Assembly: GCA_963749575.1 (NCBI GenBank)
Contig: CAVVNM010000009.1
Span: 515,123-579,122 of the forward strand
Reading direction: 5' to 3'
Source: JAMXLO01 sp963749575
GTDB lineage: Bacteria > Pseudomonadota > Alphaproteobacteria > Acetobacterales > Acetobacteraceae
DNA: 64,000 bases
In this document: positions 16,015 through 26,095 of the stretch, piece after piece
How positions within the stretch are numbered: the stretch's first letter is position 1
Layout of the letters: every line of letters starts with the position of its first letter
Program-made: the position numbers and the translations under genes
Notes under the pieces: model-generated
Database searches by the model: none
What the model was told of the DNA's origin: nothing
The model's input: only the letters and a program-made list of their open reading frames with translations

Positions 16015-17049
16015 TCACTTCTCCTCTAGCGCCGGCTTCACCTGCGTGGCGAACAGATCGAGCGAATGGCGCGCCTCCTCGGTCGAGAGATCGCCCCACT
16101 GGAACGCGCCGCACAGGTAGTTGTGCTGCGGCCCGATCGCGTCGACGAAGCGCCGCAGACTGTCGCGCACTGTCGCGGCAGAGCCGGCCAGGACATGGCC
16201 TGCCTTGATCATCTCGTCGGCATTGACCCCGCCAGGCAGCGGCAGGGCACCGAAATGCGGCAGGCCGCCATCGACCCGCACCTCCGTCGCATGGAAATGC
16301 TCGGCGTAGGCACGGAACGCGCGACGTGCCAGCGCCAGTGCCTCGGCATCGCTGTCGGCCACGACGATATGACGCGTCGAGCCGACCAGCGGATCGTCGC
16401 CCAGGAAGCGAGGATCCTTCCGTGCACGTCCTGCCTCCCAGATCTGCCAGTATTGCTCTGCCATCTCACGGGTCGTGCGACCCAGCGCATTCATCCCCTG
16501 CTCCGCCGCGCGCTGCAGATTGCCGGCATACCAGAACCGTGGATACGGCTGCTGCACCATCTCGAAATGCACCGGCACATCGTCATACCGGAAGCGCTCG
16601 CCATGGTGGGTGATCCGTCCGGTGCGCAGCGCCTGCTGCACCACCGACAGCACCTCCTCGTAGGCATCGCGTGTCTGGCTGAGGTCGCTGCCGAACCATT
16701 CGTGCTCGACGTCGCGGATGCCGCGGCCGACGCCCGGCATGAAGCGGCCCCGCGAGAGCTGGTCGATCATACAGATCTCCTGGATCAGCCGCGTCGGATG
16801 GTACAGCGGCAGGCACAGCACCATCGTGCCCAGCCGTATCCTGCTGGTGCGGCGCGCCGCCGCCGCGAGGAACACGATCGGCGATGGCGCCATGTCCAGC
16901 GTGGTGAAGTGGTGTTCCGCGATATGATAGCCGTAGAACCCCAGTTCCTCAGCGTGGCGTATCAGCTCGATGCGTTCATCGTATTGCTGCCACAGCGGCA
17001 CGCCGGACCGCTGCTCGAAGTGGTCCCACCAGCCGAATTGCAACGTCAT
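16015..17049 (-). CDS. Luciferase-like flavin-dependent monooxygenase
   Basis: This 344-residue protein starts at ATG 17049 behind a GGAGGAACC ribosome site. It has the bacterial-luciferase TIM-barrel landmarks: GFYGYHIAEHHFTTLDMAPS, IRLGTMVLCLPLYHPTRLIQ and RGRFMPGVGRGIRDVEHEWF. LAGSAATVRDSLRRFVDAIG marks the C-terminal region. Such enzymes use reduced flavin supplied by a separate reductase, which is not adjacent here. It is followed closely by the DUF1989 gene. The substrate is unknown. Confidence 0.85.
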   Translation of the reverse strand: MTLQFGWWDHFEQRSGVPLWQQYDERIELIRHAEELGFYGYHIAEHHFTTLDMAPSPIVFLAAAARRTSRIRLGTMVLCLPLYHPTRLIQEICMIDQLSRGRFMPGVGRGIRDVEHEWFGSDLSQTRDAYEEVLSVVQQALRTGRITHHGERFRYDDVPVHFEMVQQPYPRFWYAGNLQRAAEQGMNALGRTTREMAEQYWQIWEAGRARKDPRFLGDDPLVGSTRHIVVADSDAEALALARRAFRAYAEHFHATEVRVDGGLPHFGALPLPGGVNADEMIKAGHVLAGSAATVRDSLRRFVDAIGPQHNYLCGAFQWGDLSTEEARHSLDLFATQVKPALEEK

Positions 17050-17130
17050 TGCGGTTCCTCCCGGGCTGCAACCGCCAGCTTGACCGATAATCCCCCGCTG
17101 GCAATCCTGCCGCCAGACCAGGAGGCGCCC

Positions 17131-18270
17131 ATGTCGCTGCTTTCCATTCCTGCCGTGTTCATGCGCGGCGGTACCAGCCGGGCGGTGATGTTCCACGCCC
17201 GCGATCTGCCGGAACGCGCCGAGTGGGACCCGATATTTCTCGGCGCCATGGGCAGCCCCGATGCGAACGGGAGGCAGCTGAACGGCATGGGCGGCGGCAT
17301 CTCGTCGTTGTCGAAAGTCTGCATCCTGGCGCCGTCGGATCGCGCGGACGCGGACATCGACTATACGTTCGCCCAGGTGCAGATCCGTGAGCCGCGCGTC
17401 GACTATCGCAGCAACTGCGGCAACATGAGTTCAGCGGTCGGGCCGTTCGCGGTCGATGAAGGTATCGTGCGGCCGAACGGCGATGCCGCCGTGGTGCGGA
17501 TCTTCAACACCAACACGCAGAAGATCATTCGCTCGACATTCCCGCTGGAGGACGGCCGCTCGGCGACCGACGGTGACCTGGCGATCCCGGGCGTGGCTGG
17601 CACCGGTGCGCCGGTGCGGCTGGATTTCCTGGCACCCGGCGGCGCCACGACGGGGAGGCTGCTGCCAACGGGCAGGCCAACGGATCGCCTGGACGTGCCC
17701 GGCGTTGGCCCGATCGATGTCTCCATGGTCGACGCCGCCAATGCCTGTGTGTTCGTGCGCGCCGGCGACCTGGGGCTGACGGGGCGCGAGCTGCCCGACG
17801 AACTGGAGCGCGACCCGGCCCTGTTGGAGCGATTGCAGGCGATCCGGCGGCAGGCTTCCATCGCCATGGGCATCGCGCGCGACGACGCTGAGGCGCGGAC
17901 CATCGCCGCGGTGCCGATCATCGGATTCGTGGCGCCGCCGATGGATGCCCCCACTCTGTCGGGCGATCCAATCGCAGCGGCGCAGGTCGATCTGACGGCG
18001 CGGTTCCTGTCGAATGGCCAGCCCCACCGAGCCCTGCCGTTGACCGCATCGCTATGCACCGCGGTGACGGCGAACCTCACGGGGTCGCTGGTGGCCGAGG
18101 CGCTGGCACCGGGGGGCGGCGCGCAGGTGCGGATCGGGATGCCGTCGGGCATTCTTACCGTCGGCGCGGAGGTGGGTAAGGACAGCGCCGGCCAGTGGGT
18201 GGCGCACAGCGGCGCGTTCTATCGGACGGCGAGGCGGCTGTTCGACGGCCGCATCTACGTTCCGCGTTAG
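17131..18270 (+). CDS. PrpF-family isomerase (AcnD accessory / 4-oxalomesaconate tautomerase-like)
   Basis: It starts at ATG 17131 after GGAGG. The 379-residue protein has the PrpF hallmark IPAVFMRGGTSRAVMFHARD, then GGGISSLSKVCIL, DYRSNCGNMSSAVGPFAVDEG with the catalytic Cys-type loop, and a second lobe with LPLTASLCTAVTANLTGSLV. Members move double bonds in aconitate-like or oxalomesaconate-like diacids, as in methylcitrate, gallate or protocatechuate pathways. It is divergent from the monooxygenase gene, so the two may share a control region. A dicarboxylate-type binding protein lies next door. Confidence 0.85.
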   Translation: MSLLSIPAVFMRGGTSRAVMFHARDLPERAEWDPIFLGAMGSPDANGRQLNGMGGGISSLSKVCILAPSDRADADIDYTFAQVQIREPRVDYRSNCGNMSSAVGPFAVDEGIVRPNGDAAVVRIFNTNTQKIIRSTFPLEDGRSATDGDLAIPGVAGTGAPVRLDFLAPGGATTGRLLPTGRPTDRLDVPGVGPIDVSMVDAANACVFVRAGDLGLTGRELPDELERDPALLERLQAIRRQASIAMGIARDDAEARTIAAVPIIGFVAPPMDAPTLSGDPIAAAQVDLTARFLSNGQPHRALPLTASLCTAVTANLTGSLVAEALAPGGGAQVRIGMPSGILTVGAEVGKDSAGQWVAHSGAFYRTARRLFDGRIYVPR

Positions 18271-19233
18271 GGCTGCTCGGCACCCTCCTGCAGCCAGGGC
18301 TCGGTTTCCCAGAGCCGCGCCAGTTCGCCACGCTCGTCCTGGGCTTCCGCAACCCAGCTGGCGCCATCCCGCCAACCGGAGACGAAGCCGGTGGCATCAG
18401 CGAGGTCGTGGAACTCCAGGTCCTCAACCACCGCTTCGAGCGCGCGGCCGATACGCTGCACGAATGACACCGGGAGGCCCACCGGGGCTGCGAGGCCGCG
18501 CCGGATGGCCGCCGACAGGTCCAGACCAGAACTCGCCCAGCAGCGGCATGTCGGGGAAGGCATCGGCACGGTTGGTCGCTGCGATGCCGAGACCTACCAG
18601 GCGCCCCTCGCGCAGGTCGTCGATCGCGCTCGACAGACCGAGTGCGGCGGCAGCCACGTTGCCGCCGATAGCAGCCTGCCGGGCCGCGGCGGCGGAGGGG
18701 AAGGCAACGATGTTCAGCCGTGTACCTGCAAGGGCCTGCAATCGCAGCGCTGCCAGGTGGGGTGGGCTGCCCGGCGGCGGGGTGCCAAGCGGCACCGCCT
18801 CGGCATCGTCGGCCGCGCGGGTCACGATATCCTGCACCGAGCCAAGTGGGGTGGCGGCTGGTGAAACGATGGCGATGGGTTCCTTCTCCACCGCCCCCAC
18901 GAGCGTGATCCGCTGCAGCAGATCGTCTACCCCGCGATCCACCATGCGCGCCGCCACGGTCGGCGTCGCGACCCAGCCCAGCGTGGCGCCGGTCGGTTCC
19001 GCCTGCGCGAGTGCCAGCAGTGCGGCAAGACCGGCACCGCCAGGCACATTGCTGACCGTGATGATGGCGGAGGTCAGGTGACGGCCGAGATGGGGGACGA
19101 AGGCGCGGGCCAGCGCATCCACCGGCGAGCCGGCCTTGGCACCCACCAGCAGGGTGATGGTCTCGCTCGCGCGCGCTGTGGGCGCAAACGTCACCGTGGC
19201 GGCGCCAGCGAGGAACCGGCGCCGACGGATCAC
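18267..19233 (-). CDS. Bug/TctC-family tricarboxylate-type solute-binding protein, one frameshift
   Basis: Periplasmic binding protein of the Bug family. An N-terminal twin-arginine-like or Sec signal (IRRRRFLAGAATVTFAPTA) precedes LLVGAKAGSPVDALARAFVP, VSNVPGGAGLAALLALAQA and PLLGEF. One extra A at about 18528 (plus strand) breaks the frame; removing it joins LLGEF to GLDLSAAIRRGLAAP and the natural stop at 18267. It starts with GTG 19233, overlapping the secF stop by four bases (GTGA). No TctA/TctB membrane partners are adjacent. Confidence 0.75.
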
Positions 19234-20180
19234 GAGCGCGCCACCGGTGCAGCCGCGGGGGCAGCCTCGCGTCGCAGACGATTTTCCCCCAAGAACAATA
19301 AGATAGGCGCCGCGATGAAGATGGACGAGGAGGTGCCGACGACGATGCCGAAGAGCATCACCCAGGCGAATCCGGAGATCGATTCGCCGCCGAACAGCGC
19401 CAGCGGCAGGCTGGCCAGGAATACCGTCATCGAGGTGCCGAGGGTGCGGTTCAGGGTTTCGTTGATCGACAGGTCGATCAGGTCGCGCAGGGGCAAGGTC
19501 TTGTACTTGCGAAGGTTCTCGCGCACCCGGTCATACACCACGACCTTGTCGTTGGTGGAGTAACCAAGGATCGTCAGAATTGCGGCTACCATGACGAGAT
19601 CGAATTCGATCCGGGTGAGTGCGAGGAACCCGATCGCCTTGGTGACATCGAGAATGAGCGTGACGACGGCGCCGACCGCGAACTGCCATTCGAAACGGAA
19701 CCAGATATAGATCAGGATCATCACCAGACTGATGCCAAGCGCCAGCAGCCCATTGCGGAACAACTCCGCCGACACTGAGGCGCCTACGGCATCGGTCCGC
19801 AGCAATTTCACGCCGGGTACCGCCTTTTCCAGCGCAGTGCGTACGCGGGTGACCGCCTGCTGCACTGCGGCCTCGGTGGGCTGGGCACCGAGCCGGATCA
19901 GCACCTCCGAGGGGTCGCCGAACTGTTGAACTCCCTGATCTGGAACGTGCTCGGACGCCAGAGCGGCACGGATCTGGCCGAAATCCGCGGGGCCCGGCGT
20001 GCGCACCTCCATCACGATGCCGCCCGAGAAGTCGATGCCCAGATTGAGCCCAGGGTAGAAGAACATCACGACCGAAGCCGTTGACAGAATTGCGGAAACC
20101 ACGAGGCCCATAATGCGGCCCCGCATGAATTGGATCTTGGTATTGTCGCGAACCAGGCGGAACGAAGGGCGCATGAACAT
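19230..20180 (-). CDS. secF: Protein translocase subunit SecF
   Basis: SecF works with SecD in the inner membrane to pull proteins through SecYEG using the proton gradient. The protein from ATG 20180 is about 316 residues. It has the first membrane helix (GLVVSAILSTASVVMFFYPG), the conserved NLGIDFSGGIVMEVRT loop, a periplasmic domain, and five more helices with GYSTNDKVVVYDRVREN and LNRTLGTSMTVFLASLPLAL. Length and motifs are normal. It lies just after secD on the same strand. The downstream Bug-family gene overlaps its stop. Confidence 0.95.
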   Translation of the reverse strand: MFMRPSFRLVRDNTKIQFMRGRIMGLVVSAILSTASVVMFFYPGLNLGIDFSGGIVMEVRTPGPADFGQIRAALASEHVPDQGVQQFGDPSEVLIRLGAQPTEAAVQQAVTRVRTALEKAVPGVKLLRTDAVGASVSAELFRNGLLALGISLVMILIYIWFRFEWQFAVGAVVTLILDVTKAIGFLALTRIEFDLVMVAAILTILGYSTNDKVVVYDRVRENLRKYKTLPLRDLIDLSINETLNRTLGTSMTVFLASLPLALFGGESISGFAWVMLFGIVVGTSSSIFIAAPILLFLGENRLRREAAPAAAPVARS

Positions 20181-20185
20181 GGCGG

Positions 20186-21763
20186 TCAGACCGGCAAGAG
20201 CTGCGGACGCTGCGCAGCGTACCACCGCGACACCAGGAGGCGGGTCAGCATCCAGGCGGTGAACATCGACGTGGCGATGCCGACCGTTATGGTCACGGCG
20301 AAGCCTCGCACCGGGCCGGAACCGAAGATGAACAGCATGACGTGCGCCAGGAATGCCGCGACATTGGAATCGAAGATCGTATTGTAAGCCCTTGTGAAGC
20401 CATGCTCCAGTGCCGAAAGCGGCGGGCGGCCGAGGCGCTGTTCCTCGCGGATGCGCTCGTTGATCAGGATGTTCGCGTCCACCGCCATGCCCAGCGTCAG
20501 CAGGATCCCAGCCATGCCTGGCAGTGTCAGCGTTGCCTGCAGCAGCGACATGATGCCGAGCATCAGGACCAGGTTCACCACCAGGCAGATGTTCGCGAAC
20601 CAGCCGAACAGCCCGTAGAACGTCGCCATGAACCCGATGACGAGAATGAACCCGACCGCGAGCGAGATCGCGCCCGCCCGGATCGAGTCGGCGCCGAGTT
20701 CCGGGCCGACACTGCGCTCCTCCACCACGGTGAGCGGTGCCGGCAGTGCGCCAGCCCGCAGCAGCACGGCAAGGTCATTGGCCGACGCCGCGGTGAAAGA
20801 TCCGCTGATCTGACCCCGACCGCCGGTGATCGGCTCGCGGATCACCGGCGCGCTGATCGCCTTGCCGTCCAGCACGATGGCGAAGCGGTGGTTGACATTC
20901 GCCCGCGTGACATCGGCAAAGCGCCGCGCGCCGAGCGAATTGAAGGTGAAATTGACCACCCACTCGCCGGTCTGCGGGTTGTTGCCGGCGCGTGCGTCGG
21001 TCAGGTCACCACCATCCACGTCCACCCGCCGCCGCACCGCGACCTTTTGGTTCGGGTTGTCCTGCATCGGCAGGAAATCCACCCCCGGCGGTGGCACTCC
21101 GCCGCCATTGGGGTTTGCCGTCTCATCGACGAGTTGGAAGGTCATATGCGCGGTCTTGCCCAGCAACTCCTTGATCCGATTGGGGTCGCTGATGCCGGGC
21201 AGCTGGACCACGATGCGTGTATCGCCCTGCTGGGTGATCTGCGGATCGACCACGCCGGTCTCGTCGATGCGGCGGCGGACGATCTCGATCGACTGCTGCA
21301 CCGCCCCGCGGGCACGGCCGTTCAGCGCTACCGGCGACAGGGTGAGTACGATGGTGCCGTCCGGGCTGGAGGCCACATCGAATTCCGGCGCGCTGGTGGG
21401 GCCCTCGGCCGAGATCAGCGGGCGGATCGCTGCCAGCGCCGCGTCCGACCTGGTGGCATCGCGTAGTTTCAACAGGATGCGGTTCTGTTCCGGCTGCGCG
21501 TCCAGTGTCTGGTAGAAGATCGCTCCCGGCCGCAGCGCCTGGCGCACGGCGTCCACCATGCTGTTCAGCCGCTCCTTGACGACCGCCTTCATGTCCACTT
21601 CGAGCAGCAGATAGGAACCGCCGCGCAGGTCGAGGCCGAGATGCACCTGGCGCCAGGGCAGCCAGGGCGCCGGCGCGGGGAACAGGTTGGGGATGCAGAG
21701 GATCGTCCCGAGCAGACAGAGGCCAAGGATGACCGCGGTCTTTAGAGGGGTGAAGTACATCAT
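20186..21763 (-). CDS. secD: Protein translocase subunit SecD
   Basis: A 525-residue partner of SecF. The N-terminal helix (VILGLCLLGTILCIPNLFPA) is followed by VHLGLDLRGGSYLLLEVDMK, the large periplasmic P1 domain, AIVLDGKAISAPVIREPITG and GQISGSFTAASANDLAVLLR. The C-terminal helices include LTLPGMAGILLTLGMAVDAN with the Asp used in proton transfer, then INERIREE. No yajC gene is adjacent upstream. The intergenic distance to secF is five bases, so the two are co-transcribed. Confidence 0.96.
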   Translation of the reverse strand: MMYFTPLKTAVILGLCLLGTILCIPNLFPAPAPWLPWRQVHLGLDLRGGSYLLLEVDMKAVVKERLNSMVDAVRQALRPGAIFYQTLDAQPEQNRILLKLRDATRSDAALAAIRPLISAEGPTSAPEFDVASSPDGTIVLTLSPVALNGRARGAVQQSIEIVRRRIDETGVVDPQITQQGDTRIVVQLPGISDPNRIKELLGKTAHMTFQLVDETANPNGGGVPPPGVDFLPMQDNPNQKVAVRRRVDVDGGDLTDARAGNNPQTGEWVVNFTFNSLGARRFADVTRANVNHRFAIVLDGKAISAPVIREPITGGRGQISGSFTAASANDLAVLLRAGALPAPLTVVEERSVGPELGADSIRAGAISLAVGFILVIGFMATFYGLFGWFANICLVVNLVLMLGIMSLLQATLTLPGMAGILLTLGMAVDANILINERIREEQRLGRPPLSALEHGFTRAYNTIFDSNVAAFLAHVMLFIFGSGPVRGFAVTITVGIATSMFTAWMLTRLLVSRWYAAQRPQLLPV

Positions 21764-21908
21764 GGATGGTCGGCGCTTCCTCCGGGCGTCGCGCCCCTAT
21801 GCGCCACGGCTTTGGCAAGGTCCAGATGGGGGTGGCGCGCCAGTGGACGCCGAGGCTTGACCAGGACCAGTGTGTGCCTTCTGCGGGCGCACAATTGGGG
21901 GTAATTCA

Positions 21909-22583
21909 GTGCACATCGGGCTTATCGGCGGCATCGGTCCAGCCGCAACCGAGTACTACTATCGCGGCCTGATCGAGCGCCACGCCAGGTCGGGCACCGT
22001 CCTGGACGTGACCATCGTGCACGCCGACGTGCGCGAAATGGCCCGGAACCTCGCGAATGACGCCGCGGAGAAACAGGCTGCGACATTTGCCCGTCTGATC
22101 CGACGCCTGGCGGCGGCCGGTGCGGAGTTCGCCGCGGTCACCTCGATGGGCGGCCATTTCTGCATCCGCGAGCTGGCGGCGATATCGCCATTGCCGCTCC
22201 TCAACGCGATTCCCGTGGTCGATGCGGCGATCAGCCAGAGCGGCCTGCAAGCGATCGGCATTATCGGCACGCGGACGGTCATGGCGACCGGGCTCTATGG
22301 CGGCATCACTTCGGCACGGATCGTGTCGCCCGAGGGCGATGCGCTCGATCAGGTTCACAACGCCTATGTCGAGATGGCGATGGCCGGCCATGTCACCGAT
22401 GCGCAGCGCCGGGTGTTCTTTTCGGTCGGACAGCACCTGTGCCAGGCCCAGGGTGCCGCAGCCGTCGTGCTCGGCGGGATCGATCTGTTTCTGGCGTTTG
22501 CCGAACAGGACTGCGGATTTGCCGTGATCGACTGCGCCGATATCCATGTCGACGCGCTGTATCGACGCTCGGTCGGGAGCTGA
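21909..22583 (+). CDS. Aspartate/glutamate racemase-family protein lacking the usual catalytic cysteines
   Basis: GTG 21909 follows a GGGGG ribosome site. The 224-residue protein has VHIGLIGGIGPAATEYYYRG, typical of the Asp/Glu racemase superfamily, and two alpha/beta lobes. The first catalytic Cys motif (usually xCNTxH) reads VTSMGGHFC, and the second (usually GCTE) reads LGGIDLF, so both expected Cys positions are replaced. A conserved IDCADIHVDAL closes the protein. A standard two-base racemase mechanism is therefore unlikely; it may be a lyase, isomerase or hydrolase of the same fold. Confidence 0.75.
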   Translation: MHIGLIGGIGPAATEYYYRGLIERHARSGTVLDVTIVHADVREMARNLANDAAEKQAATFARLIRRLAAAGAEFAAVTSMGGHFCIRELAAISPLPLLNAIPVVDAAISQSGLQAIGIIGTRTVMATGLYGGITSARIVSPEGDALDQVHNAYVEMAMAGHVTDAQRRVFFSVGQHLCQAQGAAAVVLGGIDLFLAFAEQDCGFAVIDCADIHVDALYRRSVGS

Positions 22584-22667
22584 TCCGAAGGGGGAGACCA
22601 TGCCGCCGCCCGTTCCAGCTCACCGACCGCAACCGCGACGATCGCGGGCGTATCGGCAAGATACTGG

Positions 22668-24630
22668 TCAGACATCGACCTCTTGCACCGTCCGCGCCCG
22701 CTCCTGGATGAACGCGAACCGCAGTTCCGGCCGCCGACCCATCAGGCTCTCCACCAGCTCATTGGTCTTCGCCCGCTCCTCGGGCAGCGCCACCACCTTC
22801 AGCAGCGTGCGCCTTGCCGGGTCCATCGTGGTCTCCTTCAGCTGCGCCGGCGGCATCTCGCCCAGGCCCTTGAACCGGCTCACCTCCACCTTCGTCCCCG
22901 CCTTGAACTCGCGCTTGGTCTTCGCCTCGCGGTCCGCATCGTCCATCGCGTAGACCGACTTGGCCCCTTGGGTCAGCCGGTACAGCGGCGGCTGCGCCAG
23001 GTACACGTGGCCATGTCGCACCAGTTCCGGCAGCTCGCGGTAGAAGAACGTCATCAGCAGCGAGGCGATGTGCGCGCCATCCACATCGGCGTCGGTCATA
23101 ATGATGACCCGGCCGTAGCGCAGCTTGGCGCGATCGAACCGGTCGCCGACGCCGCAGCCCAGTGCCTCGATCAGATCCCTCAACTCCTGGTTCTGCCGCA
23201 GCTTGTCGGCGGAGGCGCTGGCAACGTTCAGTATCTTGCCGCGCAACGGCAGTACCGCCTGGGTCTCGCGGTTGCGCGCCTGCTTGGCAGAGCCGCCGGC
23301 AGAATCGCCTTCGACCAGGAAGATCTCGGTCTCTGCCGCATTCTCCCGCGTGCAGTCGGTGAGCTTGCCGGGCAGGCGCAGCCGCCGTGTGGCTGACTTG
23401 CGCGCCGTGTCCTTGGTCTCGCGCCGCCGCAGCCGCTCCTCCGCCCGCTCGATGACGAAGGCGAGCAGGTTGTCGGCCTGCGTCGGATCGCCCGCAAGCC
23501 AGTGGTCGAAGCGGTCGCGCAGTGCGGTTTCGACCAGCCGCGTCGCCTCGGTGCTGGTAAGCTTTTCCTTGGTCTGCCCCTGGAACTGCGGCTCGCGCAG
23601 GAACACCGACAGCTTGGCCGCGATCGGCGCCAGCAGGTCCTCGGGAACCACCTGCGCGGCGCGACGGTTGCCGCGCTGCTCGCCCCAGGCGCGCAGGCCC
23701 TTCAGCAGCGCCGCGCGGAACCCAGCCTCGTGCGTGCCCCCCAAGGTCGTGGGGATGGTGTTGCAGTAGGAGTGGGTGAACCCATCGCCTTCCTCCAGCC
23801 ACGACGCCGCCCATTCCACTCGACCGGCTTCTGACGGCAGGTCCGCCTCACCGGCCCACGGCTGCGCCAGCACCACACCCTGTTCGCCGATCTCCGCCGC
23901 CAGGCTGTCGCGCAGGCCGCCTGGGAAGTGCAGCACCGCCTCGGCCGGCGTGTCCTCCCTGGCGCCGCGCAGCAGCGACGGATCGCATGTCCAGCGGATC
24001 TGCACACCGCGGAACAGGTAGGCCTTGGACCGGCACAGCCGGTACAGCCGCGCCGGGTTGAACCCGACCGCCCCGAACACGCTGGGGTCCGGGGTAAAGC
24101 GGACCGAGGTGCCGCGCCGGTTGTGCACCGGCCCGGCATTGATCAGCTTGCTGGTCGGCTTGCCGCGGGCGTAGCTCTGCTTCCACAGCACGCGATCCCG
24201 GGCCACCTCCACCTGCATCTCGGACGACAGCGCGTTCACCACCGAGCTGCCGACGCCGTGCAGGCCGCCGGACGTGGCGTATACCTCTGCCGCCGAACTT
24301 CCCACCCGAATGCAGGGTGGTCAGGATGACCTCCAATGCGCTGAGATGCTTGAATTTTGGGTGCGGGTCCACCGGGATCCCGCGGCCGTTGTCGCGCACC
24401 GTCAGCCAGTTGTCCGGTTCCAGCGCCACCTCGATGAAGCTGGCGTGGCCGGCCACCGCCTCGTCCATCGCGTTGTCCAGCAGCTCCGCCGCCAGGTGGT
24501 GCAGCGCCGTCTCGTCGGTGCCGCCGATATACATGCCCGGCCGGCGGCGGACCGGCTCCAGCCCCTCCAGGACCTCGATATCCTTGGCGGAGTAACCCTC
24601 CGCGCCCTTGCCACTGAACAGATCGTTCAT
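22668..24630 (-). CDS. parE: DNA topoisomerase IV subunit B, one frameshift
   Basis: ParE supplies ATP for decatenation of daughter chromosomes. It starts at ATG 24630 (MNDLFSGKG). The GHKL ATPase part shows RRRPGMYIGGTDETALHH, ELLDNAMDEAVAGHA and LTVRDNGRGIPVD. At about 24286 one extra base separates LHSGGKFGG from VYATSGGLHGVGSSVVNALS. The Toprim part shows FLVEGDSAGGSAKQARNRE, GVGDRFDRAKLRYGRVIIMT and DADVDGAHIASLL. ParE fits better than GyrB because of the short linker and the alphaproteobacterial N-terminus. It is essential, so the shift is probably an error in the sequence. Confidence 0.9.
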
Positions 24631-24880
24631 GCTGTGTTCTTGTCCTGCTGCCGGCACCCTACAGGGCGATGCGGAGTCCGGGCAACCATCGCCGCGGTCC
24701 GGCCGGCGTCGATCGCGACCAAGGCTGGCGTCGGCAGGCGGCTCGGCGGCGGGATTGACCACCCGTTGCGGGGCCAGGAGACCGCCGCTCGCCAATCCTG
24801 TTGGCATCCCGCGCAGCCCGGTTTCCGCAGGAGCTCTTGCTGCCGGGTCGGCGCAATCCGCGGCAACTTATCGACGCTGA

Positions 24881-24955
24881 TGGCTCGGGCGGTAGGATTC
24901 GAACCTACGACCAATCGGTTAACAGCCGATTGCTCTACCGCTGAGCTACGCCCGA
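24881..24955 (-). tRNA. tRNA-Asn (anticodon GTT)
   Basis: On the minus strand the acceptor strands TCGGGCG and CGCCCGA pair. The D-arm is TAGCTCAGCGGTAGAGCA. The anticodon stem ATCGG/CCGAT holds loop CTGTTAA with anticodon GTT. The T-arm is CGTAGGTTCGAATCCTACG. CCA is encoded (24881-24883). All arms are canonical. Confidence 0.95.
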
Positions 24956-25095
24956 CCAGTGGCAGAGCGCGTATCTAGTCGGCTGACATGCATGGGTCAA
25001 CGCAACCGTGCCGACAGCGATCGGCCCTGGGCGCACTCGGACCGGCATGGCATCGTGTATCGCATCCTGTGCTGCTGATCGGAAGGACAGAACGG

Positions 25096-25989
25096 ATGGA
25101 CGCCCCTGTAGAGCAGGACCTGGCAGCAGGTCTTGGACTGGACGCAATGGCCCGCTACCGGCGCGACGGCTATCTGGTGCTGCGCCGGGTGCTGTCGCAA
25201 GACCATGTCCCGGCCTGTCTCGCCGACCTGGGACGTCTCGCCGCCGATCCTGGCCTCGAGCCGGATCGACGCACCGGCGACGGCGCCTTCATCGCCCTGG
25301 AACCGACCGCGGATCCGGCCGCCGTCACCGCCGCGAACCGCGCCGACCTGATCCGAAAATTCGGCGACTTCACCGACGTCTCGCCGGCACTGCTGCGCGC
25401 GGCGATGTCGACCCGTCTGCACGCGGCGCTCGACGCGTTGCTGGGCCGGGGACGGGTGCTGATGCAGGAAATGGCGCTGGTCAAGCCGCCCAAGATGAGC
25501 GGCGAGAAACCGTGGCATCAGGACGCGGCCTATTTCCGCGGCAGCGACCCCAACCTCATGTTCGGCGTCTGGATCGCGCTCGACGCCGCGACCCGCGACA
25601 ACGGCTGCATGGAGGTCATACCTGGCTCGCATCTCCGCGGGCCTGCCCCGCACGTGCCGGCCGCGGACATCAACCTGTGCACCATTCGTCCCGACCTGGT
25701 CCGGCTGGAGGACCGCGTGGCGCTGCCGATGGATCCCGGCGATGCGCTGGTGTTCCACAGCCTGATCCACCACTACACCGCCGCCAACCGCTCTGACCGG
25801 CGCCGGCGGGCGCTGCAGTTCCATTACCATCAGGTTGGACTGGAATGGACCTCGCTGGCGGCGCACCGCGAGCTGTACCACGACGCGGACGGCGCCTATG
25901 CTGGCTGCACCGTGTCCAAGGGCGCGCCGTTTGCCGAGCCTTCCAGCTTCGTCCCCAACCGGTTGCGACAGGTCGTCCCGATGGCCTAG
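25096..25989 (+). CDS. Phytanoyl-CoA dioxygenase (PhyH)-family Fe(II)/2-oxoglutarate oxygenase
   Basis: A 297-residue protein from ATG 25096 (ribosome site GGAAGGA). The iron ligands are in KPWHQDAAYF (His-X-Asp) and in the distal LVFHSLIHHYTAANRS, followed by the Arg that binds 2-oxoglutarate. TRDNGCMEVIPGSHLRGP is the typical loop between them. PhyH enzymes hydroxylate fatty acyl-CoAs or small metabolites. The substrate is unknown. It lies between tRNA-Asn and tRNA-Leu(CAA) without operon partners. Confidence 0.85.
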   Translation: MDAPVEQDLAAGLGLDAMARYRRDGYLVLRRVLSQDHVPACLADLGRLAADPGLEPDRRTGDGAFIALEPTADPAAVTAANRADLIRKFGDFTDVSPALLRAAMSTRLHAALDALLGRGRVLMQEMALVKPPKMSGEKPWHQDAAYFRGSDPNLMFGVWIALDAATRDNGCMEVIPGSHLRGPAPHVPAADINLCTIRPDLVRLEDRVALPMDPGDALVFHSLIHHYTAANRSDRRRRALQFHYHQVGLEWTSLAAHRELYHDADGAYAGCTVSKGAPFAEPSSFVPNRLRQVVPMA

Positions 25990-26011
25990 GTTGGCGCCGC
26001 CGACCTTCAAT

Positions 26012-26094
26012 GCGCGAGTGGCGAAATGGTAACCGCAGGGGTCTCAAAAACCCCCGGAGGCAACTCCTTGCCGGTTCGAGTCCGGCCTCGCGCA
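26012..26094 (+). tRNA. tRNA-Leu (anticodon CAA)
   Basis: The acceptor strands GCGCGAG (26012-26018) and CTCGCGC (26087-26093) pair, with discriminator A at 26094. The anticodon stem GGGGT/ACCCC holds loop CTCAAAA with anticodon CAA. The long variable arm is CGGAGGCAACTCC. The T-stem is GCCGG/CCGGC with loop TTCGAGT. CCA is not encoded (CAG-ACT follows), unlike the other two tRNAs here. Its 3' end is the apparent source of the downstream tandem array. Confidence 0.92.
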
Positions 26095-26095
26095 G

